A DNA stretch of 64,000 nt from the NCBI GenBank assembly GCA_017399185.1, contig JAFQEA010000005.1:180674-244673 (forward strand), written 5' to 3'. Made by a program: the position numbers and the translations under genes. The notes under the pieces are model-generated. The model ran no database searches. It was not told the origin of the DNA and saw only the letters and a program-made list of their open reading frames with translations. This stretch comes from Clostridia bacterium. GTDB lineage: Bacteria > Bacillota > Clostridia > Christensenellales > Borkfalkiaceae. This document shows, in pieces, positions 15,745 to 25,400 of this stretch. Every line of letters starts with the position of its first letter. The first letter of the stretch is position 1.

Positions 15745-16863
15745 ATGCTAAAGGATGCAGTTGCAATCGTCGATTTAGGCACGTATAACTTAACTTGCTT
15801 AATCGGCGAAAACGGAATAAACAATAACTTCATTATCCGCGCCATGCACGAATGCCGTCACGACGCGTTTGAAGAAGGCTATATAAGCGAACGCCGTTTG
15901 GCGGACGCTATCTCTGACGGGATACGCGTTGTTACGCACTCTGCAAAGGCAAAACTTGATAAGGTTTACGTTGGTATCCCGGGTGAGTTTTTGCGCGTGC
16001 AGAACGTTGAAAGACCAATTTATTTTAACCGCAAGCGTAAGGTGCGCGAAAAGGACTTGACCGAATTTTACAACGTTGCCCAAGCTTCTGTTAAAACGGG
16101 CGAATACCGCGTGATATCACGCACGGGCATTTGCTTTTACGTTGACGGCAATATGCGCACGGATAACGTTTTGGGGATTAAGACTTCATCTATACGCGGG
16201 TACGTTACGCTCATGCTTGCGCGTGAAAACCTGCTTAAAATGCTTGAACGTATTTTTGCGGCGCTTGGCATTAAGAAGGTTGAGTTCATACCCGTTCCGC
16301 TTGCCGAAGGTAAGCTTTTGTTCACGCAGGAAGAACGCCGCGGAATGCAAATTCTTGTGGACGTTGGGTATTTGTCAACCGACTTGACCGTTTTATCGGG
16401 TGACGGCGCGCTGTTCCACCACACGATTGACGTTGGCGGCGGTCACGTAACCGCACACCTATTTAATACTTTAAAGGTCAACTTTGAAGTATGCGAAAAG
16501 CTTAAACGCAAGATTAATTTGAGCATTGATAACGACCTTGGCGATTACGTCGTGGTGTATGGGGACAAGCAGTATAATTTTGCCGTACGCACCTGTAACG
16601 AAGTCGTGCGCGAGGTTATCGACAGCATTGCGGCAGATTTTGAAAACGCATTATCTGCAAGCCACATCAGGTTCCCGCATAATATAAGCGTTTCACTAAC
16701 GGGCGGAGGCCTAGCATACATACGCGGCGGCGCACAATATCTGGCAAGGCATATCGAAATGCCCGTTTACGTTGTCAGCCCGAAAATTTCCTATATGTCC
16801 AAGCCTGACGACAGTTCAGCGCTTTCGGTACTAAACTATGCACTTAACGAAAAGTTTTATTGA
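15745..16863 (+). CDS. ftsA: FtsA-like actin-fold division protein, short
   Basis: 372 residues. Actin-type phosphate 1 motif AIVDLGTYNLTCLIGE at the start, an SHS2-like 1C insertion (GIPGEFLRVQNVERP...), LVDVGYLSTDLTVLSG as phosphate 2, and SLTGGGLAYIRGG as the adenosine motif. FtsA tethers FtsZ to the membrane. Typical FtsA proteins are 400-430 residues and end in an amphipathic membrane helix; this one ends LSVLNYALNEKFY shortly after the last actin-fold segment, with no recognisable tail. It precedes ftsZ by 14 bases. Assignment is solid; membrane attachment is open. Confidence 0.85.
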   Translation: MLKDAVAIVDLGTYNLTCLIGENGINNNFIIRAMHECRHDAFEEGYISERRLADAISDGIRVVTHSAKAKLDKVYVGIPGEFLRVQNVERPIYFNRKRKVREKDLTEFYNVAQASVKTGEYRVISRTGICFYVDGNMRTDNVLGIKTSSIRGYVTLMLARENLLKMLERIFAALGIKKVEFIPVPLAEGKLLFTQEERRGMQILVDVGYLSTDLTVLSGDGALFHHTIDVGGGHVTAHLFNTLKVNFEVCEKLKRKINLSIDNDLGDYVVVYGDKQYNFAVRTCNEVVREVIDSIAADFENALSASHIRFPHNISVSLTGGGLAYIRGGAQYLARHIEMPVYVVSPKISYMSKPDDSSALSVLNYALNEKFY

Positions 16864-16877
16864 TTTAAGGAGTAATT

Positions 16878-19800
16878 ATGTATAAGCCACGCTTTACCGG
16901 TAAGAAGAAAAAATCCAGCAAAGTTAAACATAAATTCAACAAGGACGGCACGCCGATTTTCCCACAGGAACGGATAGAAGATATTGCTGTTTCCCAAGAT
17001 GAAGTCCTTGAAGAAGCTGAAGCTGTTGAAGAAACAGCCGCTGAAGATTTTGAAGAAACACAAGAAGAAATCGTACAAGACGAAACTATTGAAGAAGAAA
17101 ACGAAGAAGACTCTTTAGTAGAAGTTGCCGCTGAAGAAGCTTTTGAAGAAGCTGAAGCCGCTGAAGTTGTTGAAGAAGAAATCGAAGAAGACTTCCAAGA
17201 AGAACAAGAAGAAATCATTGAAGAATCTGTTCAGGAAGAAATTATTGAAGAATCTATTCAACTTGAAAAGCATGCTGAAGACTTAAGGGCTAAAATTTTG
17301 GCTGAAGAACAGGAAAAACAAGCCCAGTTAAGGCTTGAGCTTGAAAAACAGCTTGAAGAAGAACGCCTGAAATTTGAAGCAGAACGCTTACAAGCAAAGC
17401 TTTTGTTTGAGCAGGAAATGGCAAAATTAAGGGCAGAGCAAGAAGAAAGAAATCGCTTGTTAGAGCAAGAAAAATTACGCCTTTCAGAGCAAAACGATAA
17501 ATACGAGCAAATGCTTGCCGACGCTAAACAAAAAGCCGAGCAGGATAAGCTTGAAAATCAAATGCTTTATCATGAGCTTGAGCTTTCAGAACGCGCTACC
17601 AAAGAGCAAACAGATAAAATCAATAATCTTCAAAGCCAGCTTGAAGAAACCAAAGCGCTTTTGGTCGAGGCTGAAGAAGACGTAGAACAAGAAATTGTTG
17701 AAGACGTTGAAGAATCTGAAGAAATCGAAGATTCAGAAGAAGAACAAGCTAAAGACCTTGAAGAATCTGAAGAAATCGAAGAAACTGAAGAAGAACAAGA
17801 AGAAGCAGTTGAAGACGTTGAAGAATCTATCGAAGAAGATAAAGACCAACAATTCAGCGTTCCTGAATATTTCAATCAATCGGTTTATCTTGACGAAGAC
17901 GGTCAGACCGTAATCAATTTTGAACAGCTACCCGTTATCGATAAGCACGAAATTATCGAAGATAATCACGACGAAGAAGAGCATATCATTACAAATGATA
18001 TAATCGAACAAGAAGTCGAAGAATCTGAAGCTGAAGACGTTGAAGAAACTGAAGAATCCGAAGAAATTGTAGAAGATTTTGAAGAAGAAACGGAAGAAGT
18101 GGTTGAAGAAGAACCAACTTACGAAGAATCTTACGAACAAGAAATCGAAGAATCCGAAGCTGAAGACGTTGAAGAAACTGAAGACGTTGAAGAAATCGTA
18201 GAAGATTTTGAAGAAGAACAGGCTGAAGAAACAGCCCAAGAAGAGCCTGTTTACGAAGAATCTTTCGAAGAAGAAATCGAAGAATCCGAAGCTGAAGACG
18301 TTGAAGAAACTGAAGAAATCGAAGATTCAGAAGAAGAAACCGAAGAAGTTGAAGATATCGAAGAAATCGTAGAAGATTTTGAAGAAGAACAGGCTGAAGA
18401 AACACTTGAAGAAGAGCCTGCTTACGAAGAATCTTACGAACAAGAAATCGAAGAATCCGAACCTGAAGACGTTGAAGAAACTGAAGATATCGAAGAAAGC
18501 GTAGAAGATTTTGAAGAAGAACAGGTTGAAGAAATAGACCAAGAAGAACCTGTTTACGAAGAATCTTACGAACAAGAAATCGAAGAAGACTTTGACGAAG
18601 AACAAGAAGAAATTTATCAACAAGATAACCAAAACGAATTAGAAGAAACTTACAATTTTGAAAAGGAGAACGCGGATTATTCCGTTGAAGAAGATATGTA
18701 TCAAGAAACGCAAGGTGTTGCAAAAATTAAAGTAATCGGCGTAGGTGGCGCAGGCTCAAACGCTGTTAACAGAATGATTGAAATGGGCATTGAAACTGCA
18801 GAATTCGTTGCAATCAATACGGATAAGCAGGCATTAATGCTTTCACGCTGTAATGAAGAAAACAAAATTCAAATCGGCGTAAACGCTACCAAGGGCTTGG
18901 GTGCCGGTGCTGACCCATCTATCGGTGAAGCCGCTGCAGAAGAAAGCAAGCGCGCAATCGAAAAGGCAGTTGAAGGCGTTGACCTTTTATTTATCGCAGC
19001 AGGTATGGGCGGCGGTACGGGTACTGGTGCAGCACCAGTTGTTGCAAAGCTCGCGAAAGAAAAGGGCTGTATCACGGTTGCCGTTGTAACAAAGCCTTTC
19101 CACTTTGAAGGCAGAAAGCGTGAAATTAACGCACAAAAGGGTATTGCAAACCTTCAAAAATACGTTGACACAATAATTATTATCCCTAACGACAGGCTTT
19201 TGGAAGCATTACCGGAAGAAACACCTATTATGGATGCGTTAAAATTCGCAGACGATACACTCCGCCAAGGTATTTGCGGTATTGCCGACTTAATTGCAAC
19301 ACCATCACTTATTAACCTTGACTTTGCCGACGTCAGAACAATCCTTAAAAACCAAGGTCTTGCACACATGGGTGTTGGCCGTATGAAGGGTGAAAACCGC
19401 GTTATCGAAGCTGTAAGAAAAGCAGTTTCAAGTCCACTTTTAGAAACCACAATCGAAGGTGCTTCAGGTGTTATCTTAAACGTAACTGGCGGTTTGGATT
19501 TATCTATGGCACAGGTGAGGGAAGCTGCTGACCGCGTTCAGGAAATCATCGACCCATCTGCAAATATCATCTTTGGTATGAATATCAATCCGGAGCTTCA
19601 AGAAGAAATCATCATCACGCTTATCGCAACCGGCTTTGATAAAAAGCAGGACGGTGAAGGTAGCGAAAAGCCTTTTATGCTCAACCAACCGCAACAGCCA
19701 CGCGCCGAACAGCAAGCTGAAAGACCAATGGAAAGTCAGGAATATATGCGCGTACCTGAATCAAGACTTGGCGCAAGACCGCAACAGAATTATCAACAAA

Positions 19801-19895
19801 GCGATTACGTTGAAGAGCAGCAACCTGAAGATCCTAAAGACGAAGATTTAGGCAACGTACCATCCTTTGTTAAGCGTTTATTCCGCAGAAAATAA
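16878..19895 (+). CDS. ftsZ: FtsZ with giant acidic N-terminal extension
   Basis: 1005 residues. The last 399 (from Met607) are a complete tubulin-like Fts[14 protein letters not shown], the [10 protein letters not shown] nucleotide loop, T7 loop NLDFADV, a glutamine-rich linker and the C-terminal peptide [13 protein letters not shown] that binds partners. Ahead of this in one open frame lie about 606 residues: basic start (1-25), Glu-rich stretch (35-127), charged coiled coil (129-262), a second acidic stretch, and four acidic repeats (380-567) of 43-57 residues each containing [12 protein letters not shown] and EEPxYEESYEQ. Ordinary FtsZ is 350-420 residues. The ATG at 16878 follows AAGGAG. 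A second in-frame ATG at 18696 could start a short form, but its AAAAGGAG lies 27 bases away. Function of the extension is unknown. Confidence 0.93.
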   Translation: MYKPRFTGKKKKSSKVKHKFNKDGTPIFPQERIEDIAVSQDEVLEEAEAVEETAAEDFEETQEEIVQDETIEEENEEDSLVEVAAEEAFEEAEAAEVVEEEIEEDFQEEQEEIIEESVQEEIIEESIQLEKHAEDLRAKILAEEQEKQAQLRLELEKQLEEERLKFEAERLQAKLLFEQEMAKLRAEQEERNRLLEQEKLRLSEQNDKYEQMLADAKQKAEQDKLENQMLYHELELSERATKEQTDKINNLQSQLEETKALLVEAEEDVEQEIVEDVEESEEIEDSEEEQAKDLEESEEIEETEEEQEEAVEDVEESIEEDKDQQFSVPEYFNQSVYLDEDGQTVINFEQLPVIDKHEIIEDNHDEEEHIITNDIIEQEVEESEAEDVEETEESEEIVEDFEEETEEVVEEEPTYEESYEQEIEESEAEDVEETEDVEEIVEDFEEEQAEETAQEEPVYEESFEEEIEESEAEDVEETEEIEDSEEETEEVEDIEEIVEDFEEEQAEETLEEEPAYEESYEQEIEESEPEDVEETEDIEESVEDFEEEQVEEIDQEEPVYEESYEQEIEEDFDEEQEEIYQQDNQNELEETYNFEKENADYSVEEDMYQETQGVAKIKVIGVGGAGSNAVNRMIEMGIETAEFVAINTDKQALMLSRCNEENKIQIGVNATKGLGAGADPSIGEAAAEESKRAIEKAVEGVDLLFIAAGMGGGTGTGAAPVVAKLAKEKGCITVAVVTKPFHFEGRKREINAQKGIANLQKYVDTIIIIPNDRLLEALPEETPIMDALKFADDTLRQGICGIADLIATPSLINLDFADVRTILKNQGLAHMGVGRMKGENRVIEAVRKAVSSPLLETTIEGASGVILNVTGGLDLSMAQVREAADRVQEIIDPSANIIFGMNINPELQEEIIITLIATGFDKKQDGEGSEKPFMLNQPQQPRAEQQAERPMESQEYMRVPESRLGARPQQNYQQSDYVEEQQPEDPKDEDLGNVPSFVKRLFRRK
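18015..18578 (+). repeat. Four in-frame acidic repeats in the FtsZ extension
   Basis: Units begin at 18015, 18144, 18276 and 18447 (43, 44, 57 and 44 codons). The third has an insertion of about 13 codons rich in Glu and Asp. All are built of GAA-rich, purine-rich codons. Confidence 0.85.
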
Positions 19896-19910
19896 TTAAA
19901 TTTTAAACTC

Positions 19911-19949
19911 AAAAGCCCTTGCTATCCAAAAAATAGCAGGGGCTTTTTA
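19911..19949 (+). terminator. Terminator of the dcw cluster
   Basis: AAAAGCCCTTGCTAT pairs with ATAGCAGGGGCTTTT with a short loop, followed by T residues, 15 bases after the ftsZ stop. Confidence 0.85.
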
Positions 19950-20010
19950 CGTGCCTGAAATTAACGCAAAAAATCAATTTTTGATACTGCGATTATACCT
20001 GTAAATCCAT

Positions 20011-20040
20011 AAAAGTCAGCCTATAAGCCGATTAACGCAC
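20011..20040 (+). repeat. Dispersed intergenic element, copy 1
   Basis: AAAAGTCA then GCCTATAAGCCGATTAACG. First of five related copies in this window; consensus GCCTATAAGYCGATTAWCG preceded by AAAAGT. Confidence 0.75.
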
Positions 20041-20237
20041 AATTTTAGAATTGTTATGAGCGTTTTTTACACAAATTTTTATAAAATCGCGCCGCATAAA
20101 GCTTAATTTAAGCTTAAAGATAGCGCGGCTTGATTATTTTTAAGACGCCGTAGGGGGCTTATCATTATTTTTTTACCCATAAAAAATTATTTTTTAAAAT
20201 TTTTTTTAAAAAATCATTAAATAGGTGTCGCTTTCTA
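20041..20237. other. Non-coding stretch between inverted element copies
   Basis: About 200 bases flanked by copies 1 and 2 in inverted orientation. It contains a palindromic AAGCTTAATTTAAGCTT (near 20099) and very A/T-rich runs; no gene is seen. The arrangement resembles a miniature element with terminal inverted repeats, but no target-site duplication could be recognised. Confidence 0.45.
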
Positions 20238-20265
20238 TGCGTTAATCGGCTTATAGGGCAACTTA
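20238..20265 (-). repeat. Dispersed intergenic element, copy 2
   Basis: Reverse-strand copy, identical to copy 1 through CCTATAAGCCGATTAACGCA. Confidence 0.75.
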
Positions 20266-20328
20266 AAGCTTAAATTTGCTGGTAATTTTTGATAGAATTG
20301 TTCCTTTAAGATTTTAGCAAAATTATTA

Positions 20329-20358
20329 AAAAGTGGGGCTATAGGTCGATTATCGGCA
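20329..20358 (+). repeat. Dispersed intergenic element, copy 3
   Basis: AAAGTGGGGCTATAGG then TCGATTATCGGC; three differences from the consensus core. Confidence 0.65.
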
Positions 20359-20423
20359 AATTTTCACATTTAAGCATTAACTTTTGCGCCGAACACTCAA
20401 TTGTGAAAATTGTGTGATAACGT

Positions 20424-20452
20424 TTGACATTAATCTTTGATTAATCTATAAT
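20424..20452 (+). promoter_or_regulatory. Promoter of the acyl-CoA synthetase gene
   Basis: TTGACA (20424-20429), 17 bases, TATAAT (20447-20452). Full consensus. Confidence 0.85.
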
Positions 20453-20490
20453 TAACAGGTAAGTCGAAACAAATCGAATTTTGTCGATAA

Positions 20491-20571
20491 CAAAAGGGAC
20501 GTCCCTTTTGCGTTTGAGTCGCTCAAACGCATTATCATTAACTGCCGTCCCCAAATTGTTTTTAAACAATT
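20491..20571 (+). promoter_or_regulatory. Leader with three successive palindromes
   Basis: Within the 5' leader: AAAAGGGACGTCCCTTTT (20492-20509, perfect), GCGTTTGAG-TCG-CTCAAACGC (20510-20530, perfect arms), and AATTGTTT..AAACAATT (20554-20571). They end 18 bases before the start codon and could act as operator sites or as RNA hairpins. Confidence 0.65.
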
Positions 20572-20589
20572 AATTTTTGAAGGTGCAAT

Positions 20590-22323
20590 ATGTCTAACGT
20601 AAAACTTAAGCCGTCTGAAGAAAAAATTTGGTTAAAGCACGTAACCGATGACTATCTATCAGACCCTATCCCAAAATGCACAGCCTTGGAGTATTTAAAG
20701 AAGGCAAGCAGTGAGCGCTTACACCACTACTCAATCAACTATTACGGCAATAAGGTTACGTATGCAGATATGTTCAGGCATATCGATACGTGTGCCAATG
20801 CCTTTTATGCTTTGGGCGTAAGGGAAGGCGATATCGTTTCATTTTTGACGTCAACTATCCCCGAATGTATTTATTCGCTTTACGCAATCAACAAGCTTGG
20901 TGCAACCGCAAACACCATTGACCCAAGAATGGATACGGCTGCAATAGCGCGTATGATAAAAGCGTCGGGCTCAAAAATCCTGGTCGTTGTTGACGTTGCG
21001 TTTTTCAAGATTGCGGACTGCATTGATTCGCTTGGTCAGGACAAAATCGTTGTTCAATCGGCAACGACTTCGCTTGACCTTATCAAGACCATTGCAATCA
21101 AGCTTAAGGTCAAAACTAACATAAAGTACAGCGACAAAGTCATCCGCTGGAAGACTTTCATAAGCGGCGGCAAGGGCGTTAATGCACCGACCGCGCCTTA
21201 CGTTGGCGACCGCACGGTTTGCATAACCTATACGGGCGGAACGACAGGCGTGCCAAAGGGCGTAATGCTCACAAACGATTCGGTTAACGCAGTTTCCTAT
21301 AATTTCAAATACGCAATGCCTTATTACGAGCCGCGTGACAGATTTTTAGGCATTATCCCCGTCTTTACGTCCTACGGCTTTGTTTGTGGGCTGCATATGC
21401 CACTTTGCTTGGGTGCAGAGTTTATACCGATACCAAAATTCAACCCGTACGAATTTGGTAAGCTGGTTAAAAAATACCGCCCCAACCACATGATTTCAAC
21501 CCCGGCCTTTTACGAAATGCTTATGGACAGCAAGGAAGTCAAAGGTCTTGATTTATCCTTCCTTACAACCTTGGGTAGCGGTGGCGACACCATGAACGAA
21601 GGCTTGGAAACCCGCCTTGGCGAGTTTATGAAGGAACACAACATTAAATATCCGTTGGCGCAAGGCTATGGGCTTTCCGAAATGTCAGCGGCAGCATCGT
21701 TTTGCGTAAACGATAAGTACCGCCGCGGCAGCGTTGGTATCCCGTCGGTTACAACCATTATCAGCGCCTTTGACCCTGAAACGGGTGAAGAATTAGATTA
21801 CAACCAAAACGGCGAAATCTGTGTTACAGGCCCGTCAATGATGAAAGGTTATTTCAATAACCCTGAAGAAACCGCAAACGTTATGCGCACACATAGTGAC
21901 GGCACAGTCTGGATTCACACAGGCGATTTAGGCTATATCGATGAAGACGGCTTCCTATTTATAATAGGAAGAATCAAACGTATGATAACCCGCTTTGACG
22001 GGCATAAGGTATTTCCGCTCACTATCGAAAACATGGTTTCAGAGCGCAATGAAGTCCGCAACTGCTGCGTTGTCGGCGTTGACGACCGTGAGCGCAGTCA
22101 AGGTCAGTACCCAATGGTTTTGGTTGAGTTAAACGACGGACTTGATAAAGCAGCCGTTTGCAAAGCAATTTACGAAGATTGCAACGCCCGCTGTGAAGAA
22201 CGCGGACGCCCCGTTGCCGTTGTTGCACTTGACAGCATACCTTTGACAAATATGGGTAAAAACGATTACCTCACGCTTGAAAAGCAATATAAAGCGTACG
22301 ATTACGTTTCAAAGCCATATTGA
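20590..22323 (+). CDS. Acyl-CoA synthetase (AMP-forming ligase)
   Basis: 577 residues of the adenylate-forming superfamily. The phosphate loop is YTGGTTGVPKGVMLTN, followed by TPAFYEML, QGYGLSEM (A5 motif), TGDLGYIDEDGFLFIIGRIKRMI (A7/A8) and a C-terminal NMGKNDYL lysine motif (A10). It activates a carboxylic acid, probably a fatty acid, to acyl-AMP and then acyl-CoA. GAAGGTG precedes the ATG. It is a single gene behind a consensus promoter and a leader with three palindromes. Chain-length specificity cannot be read from the sequence. Confidence 0.88.
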   Translation: MSNVKLKPSEEKIWLKHVTDDYLSDPIPKCTALEYLKKASSERLHHYSINYYGNKVTYADMFRHIDTCANAFYALGVREGDIVSFLTSTIPECIYSLYAINKLGATANTIDPRMDTAAIARMIKASGSKILVVVDVAFFKIADCIDSLGQDKIVVQSATTSLDLIKTIAIKLKVKTNIKYSDKVIRWKTFISGGKGVNAPTAPYVGDRTVCITYTGGTTGVPKGVMLTNDSVNAVSYNFKYAMPYYEPRDRFLGIIPVFTSYGFVCGLHMPLCLGAEFIPIPKFNPYEFGKLVKKYRPNHMISTPAFYEMLMDSKEVKGLDLSFLTTLGSGGDTMNEGLETRLGEFMKEHNIKYPLAQGYGLSEMSAAASFCVNDKYRRGSVGIPSVTTIISAFDPETGEELDYNQNGEICVTGPSMMKGYFNNPEETANVMRTHSDGTVWIHTGDLGYIDEDGFLFIIGRIKRMITRFDGHKVFPLTIENMVSERNEVRNCCVVGVDDRERSQGQYPMVLVELNDGLDKAAVCKAIYEDCNARCEERGRPVAVVALDSIPLTNMGKNDYLTLEKQYKAYDYVSKPY

Positions 22324-22413
22324 GCGCTTTTTTCAAACAGAAAACCGTTAATAACTTTGTTATTAACTTAAAATAAAAAATCTAAAATTTTTATACAAAT
22401 TGGAGGATGAAAA

Positions 22414-25400
22414 ATGGGTAATTTTAAACGCACGATGGTTACGTTGCTTGCTTGTTTTACAGTGCTTTGCCTATCAATCGGGTTCTTCCCATGGGCTACG
22501 CTTACTAAAACTGCAAGCGCTGACGCAGCTACTCAAGCCGGTTTTTCCGACGTAAACAACAACGGCTCTATCGATTACGTTGCATTTGGTGACTCAATGA
22601 CCAACGGTTACGGTCGCCCAGGCTATTATTTGGCTTTACAAAAGCACGAAAACGAAGGCCACGAGTACGACCCTGCCGACGGCTTATGCCATTTACCAGA
22701 CGGTACGACCACAACAAAATGTTCTTACGTTGATTTTGGTGGTCCATATACATATACGGAATATCTGCATAGTGGTAACTCTTTCGGTTATTTAGCTAAC
22801 GATAAAGAATCATATCCATCACTCATTGCTGACGCGTTAGAAGATGAATATAACAAAGACGTAAATCTTCTTAATATGGCTATTTCCGGTATGCGTATTG
22901 AAGAATTACGTATGCTCCTTGATAAAGGCTATGCAGGCGACGGCTATACAAGACGTTATTACGTTGAAGATACTACTGCCTTTGCAGGTGAACCACGCTT
23001 CAAATGGTCATATGACAATGCTTATAGACGTGGTTATTCCTACATACACGAAAACATTTTACCACTTGAAGTAGTGGATGATAATGATCACGCTGAAGTA
23101 TATTCAATGTATACCGACTTTAAAGACGGTCTTGAATACAAATACTATGACGCCGAAGGTAATTTAACCGGTCAAGCTTCAGAGAAAGGTGGTTTAGACG
23201 GTACTGCAAAGGTTGCTGCACAATATCAATACGCGATTAAAAATGCAGACCTTATCAGTATCGCTTTAGGTACTAACAACTTTGGTACAGGCTCACAACC
23301 TGCAATTTACCGTACTCTTCAACAATTATTCGGCGTAACGCTTGGCGATACTACCGACTATTTATATGATTTAGACGCTCTCTTATCCGAATACCCAACA
23401 ATGGTTGGTTATGCTAAAGAAATTCAAACCAAATTACACGGTATCGTTTTAACTGCGTTAGGTCAAGAAATGTACAACAAATATATGCCTGCCGTACAAG
23501 ACATCGTTGATACTTATACGTACGGTCTTATTGGTTTCATTTCTAACTATAAGGTTGTTTTAGATAAGATTCACGTGCTCAATCCTGATGCTAAAATCGT
23601 TTTAGTTGGCGCAATGAATATGGAAGCCGGTTTAGTGTTTGACTTTAACGGTATAACCGTTAACTTTGGTGAACTTTACGGTTCTATTATCGAAGCTGCA
23701 AACCTTTGGCTTAACAATTACGCTTGCACCTTAAACGAAAAACGCGATAACGAAAATATCGTTTACAGCCAGACAGAAACTGTTGAACTTATCATTGACG
23801 AAATTGGTCAAGGCAAATGGAATCAGTACGTATTGAGCTATATGACAAGAGACTTTGAGCAAAATTTAGGCAATGAAAGGATGCTTGGTTATGTTCCAAA
23901 CTTAGCTAATTCCGATGGTGTAGCAATTTTAGGTTTAAGATATTTCTTAGCTGCAACGCTTAATGCGATTGGTATGAATTATGAAAACGCAAGTGCGGAT
24001 AATAACGAGAATATAGCCAAAATTATGGCATCCTGTCAAAAGGTTGTCACTAAATTCTGGCCAAATAATACACCTTGCAATTTAACTCAAAATGACTACA
24101 TTAAGTTATCTCATTTCTTGTTAAACTTTTATGATACAGCGATGCAGTTAATCGATGCAATGGAAAACTCTGCACTCGACCATCACGTTGACATTACTGC
24201 TGTTGCAAGATTATTTGGGCCAGACTCAAATATAGCTGACTTACTTTCTGATCCAAGCAAATATTATCTCAACGACACGCAAGACTTCTTATATTTCTAC
24301 GCACGTATGATGTTCGCATCAGGCGCAGGCGTACACCCATCTGCTAACGGTCACAGGGTTGTTGCTGACGAAATTGTCGATACACTTAAAAAGAACGTAA
24401 CCGCTCAAGAACGTCTTGAAGAAAAGATTGAAATCATCAAAACCACTTACGTTACAGCTGTAAGAGAAGCTATTGCAAATACCTTCTCAAGCGAAGTTGT
24501 TGGCACTATCGATGCAATCGGCAAATGGTTCAACAACAACGGCTATGACAAAAAGGTAATCGAATACGCGTTTAAATTACAAGCGGCAATCGATAATAAC
24601 ACACCAAACGTTGCAAAGCAGGTTATCGGCGAAGCTTTAGCAGAAATCCAATCAATCAAAGCAGAAGCAATCGCACCGGAAAGCTATACCGTAAATGAAG
24701 ATTCTTACTACGTTTCAATCGGTGACAGCCAGATTACAGGCCACGGCTTAACGGGTTATGACAACTACGGCTACGATACCTACGTTGAAGGTGCTGCCCC
24801 ATACGAGCTTGCTAAAGCTTTATACGGCGAAGAAGCACAAAGCCGCTACAAACAACTCTGTATGGGTGGCTTAAGGGCTGACGACTTACGTTGGATTTTA
24901 GATCCAAGCTTTGCCGCAGACGCTTACTCAACCAATTACGTTTTAGGCAACTTAAGCTCTTATGCCGGTGCAACGACAGTTGAACAGGCACGCGAAATCT
25001 TCGTAAGTGAGCTTCAAAAGGCCGACCTTATCTCATTATCAATCGGCGGCGGCAACATCACAACCTACGTTGGTCAACAAATCTACAACGTATTATCAAC
25101 AGGCAACCGCCCACTTTATACAAACGACTGGTCACGCTACTTAACGGCTGAAGGCGAAGCAAAGGTTTTAGGCATTATCGAAAAGGTTGCAGGCCTTGCA
25201 ATCCAAAAGCTTGGCATATCTGTTGACGGCGGCTACGCTACATTTATGGGTAAGCGCGTACACGTTGAAACCTTAATCAAGGTTACCGTTGAAAGTGTAA
25301 TTTACGGCTACTTTGGCTTCTCGGTTAACTTACCAAAAGTCGTTGAATTAATTCAGGAAATCAACCCAACGGCTAAACTTTTAGTACTTGGCTACTTCAA

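Noticed and set aside
16878..18695. FtsZ extension as an assembly chimera of two genes
   Set aside because: The frame is continuous, codon use is consistent, there is a single good ribosome site, and no stop or second ribosome site at proper distance precedes Met607; still, long reads would settle it.
17989..18723. 244-codon frame on the minus strand opposite ftsZ, rich in Leu, Phe and Arg
   Set aside because: It is the mirror of GAA-rich codons in the FtsZ extension; no start signal or family resemblance.
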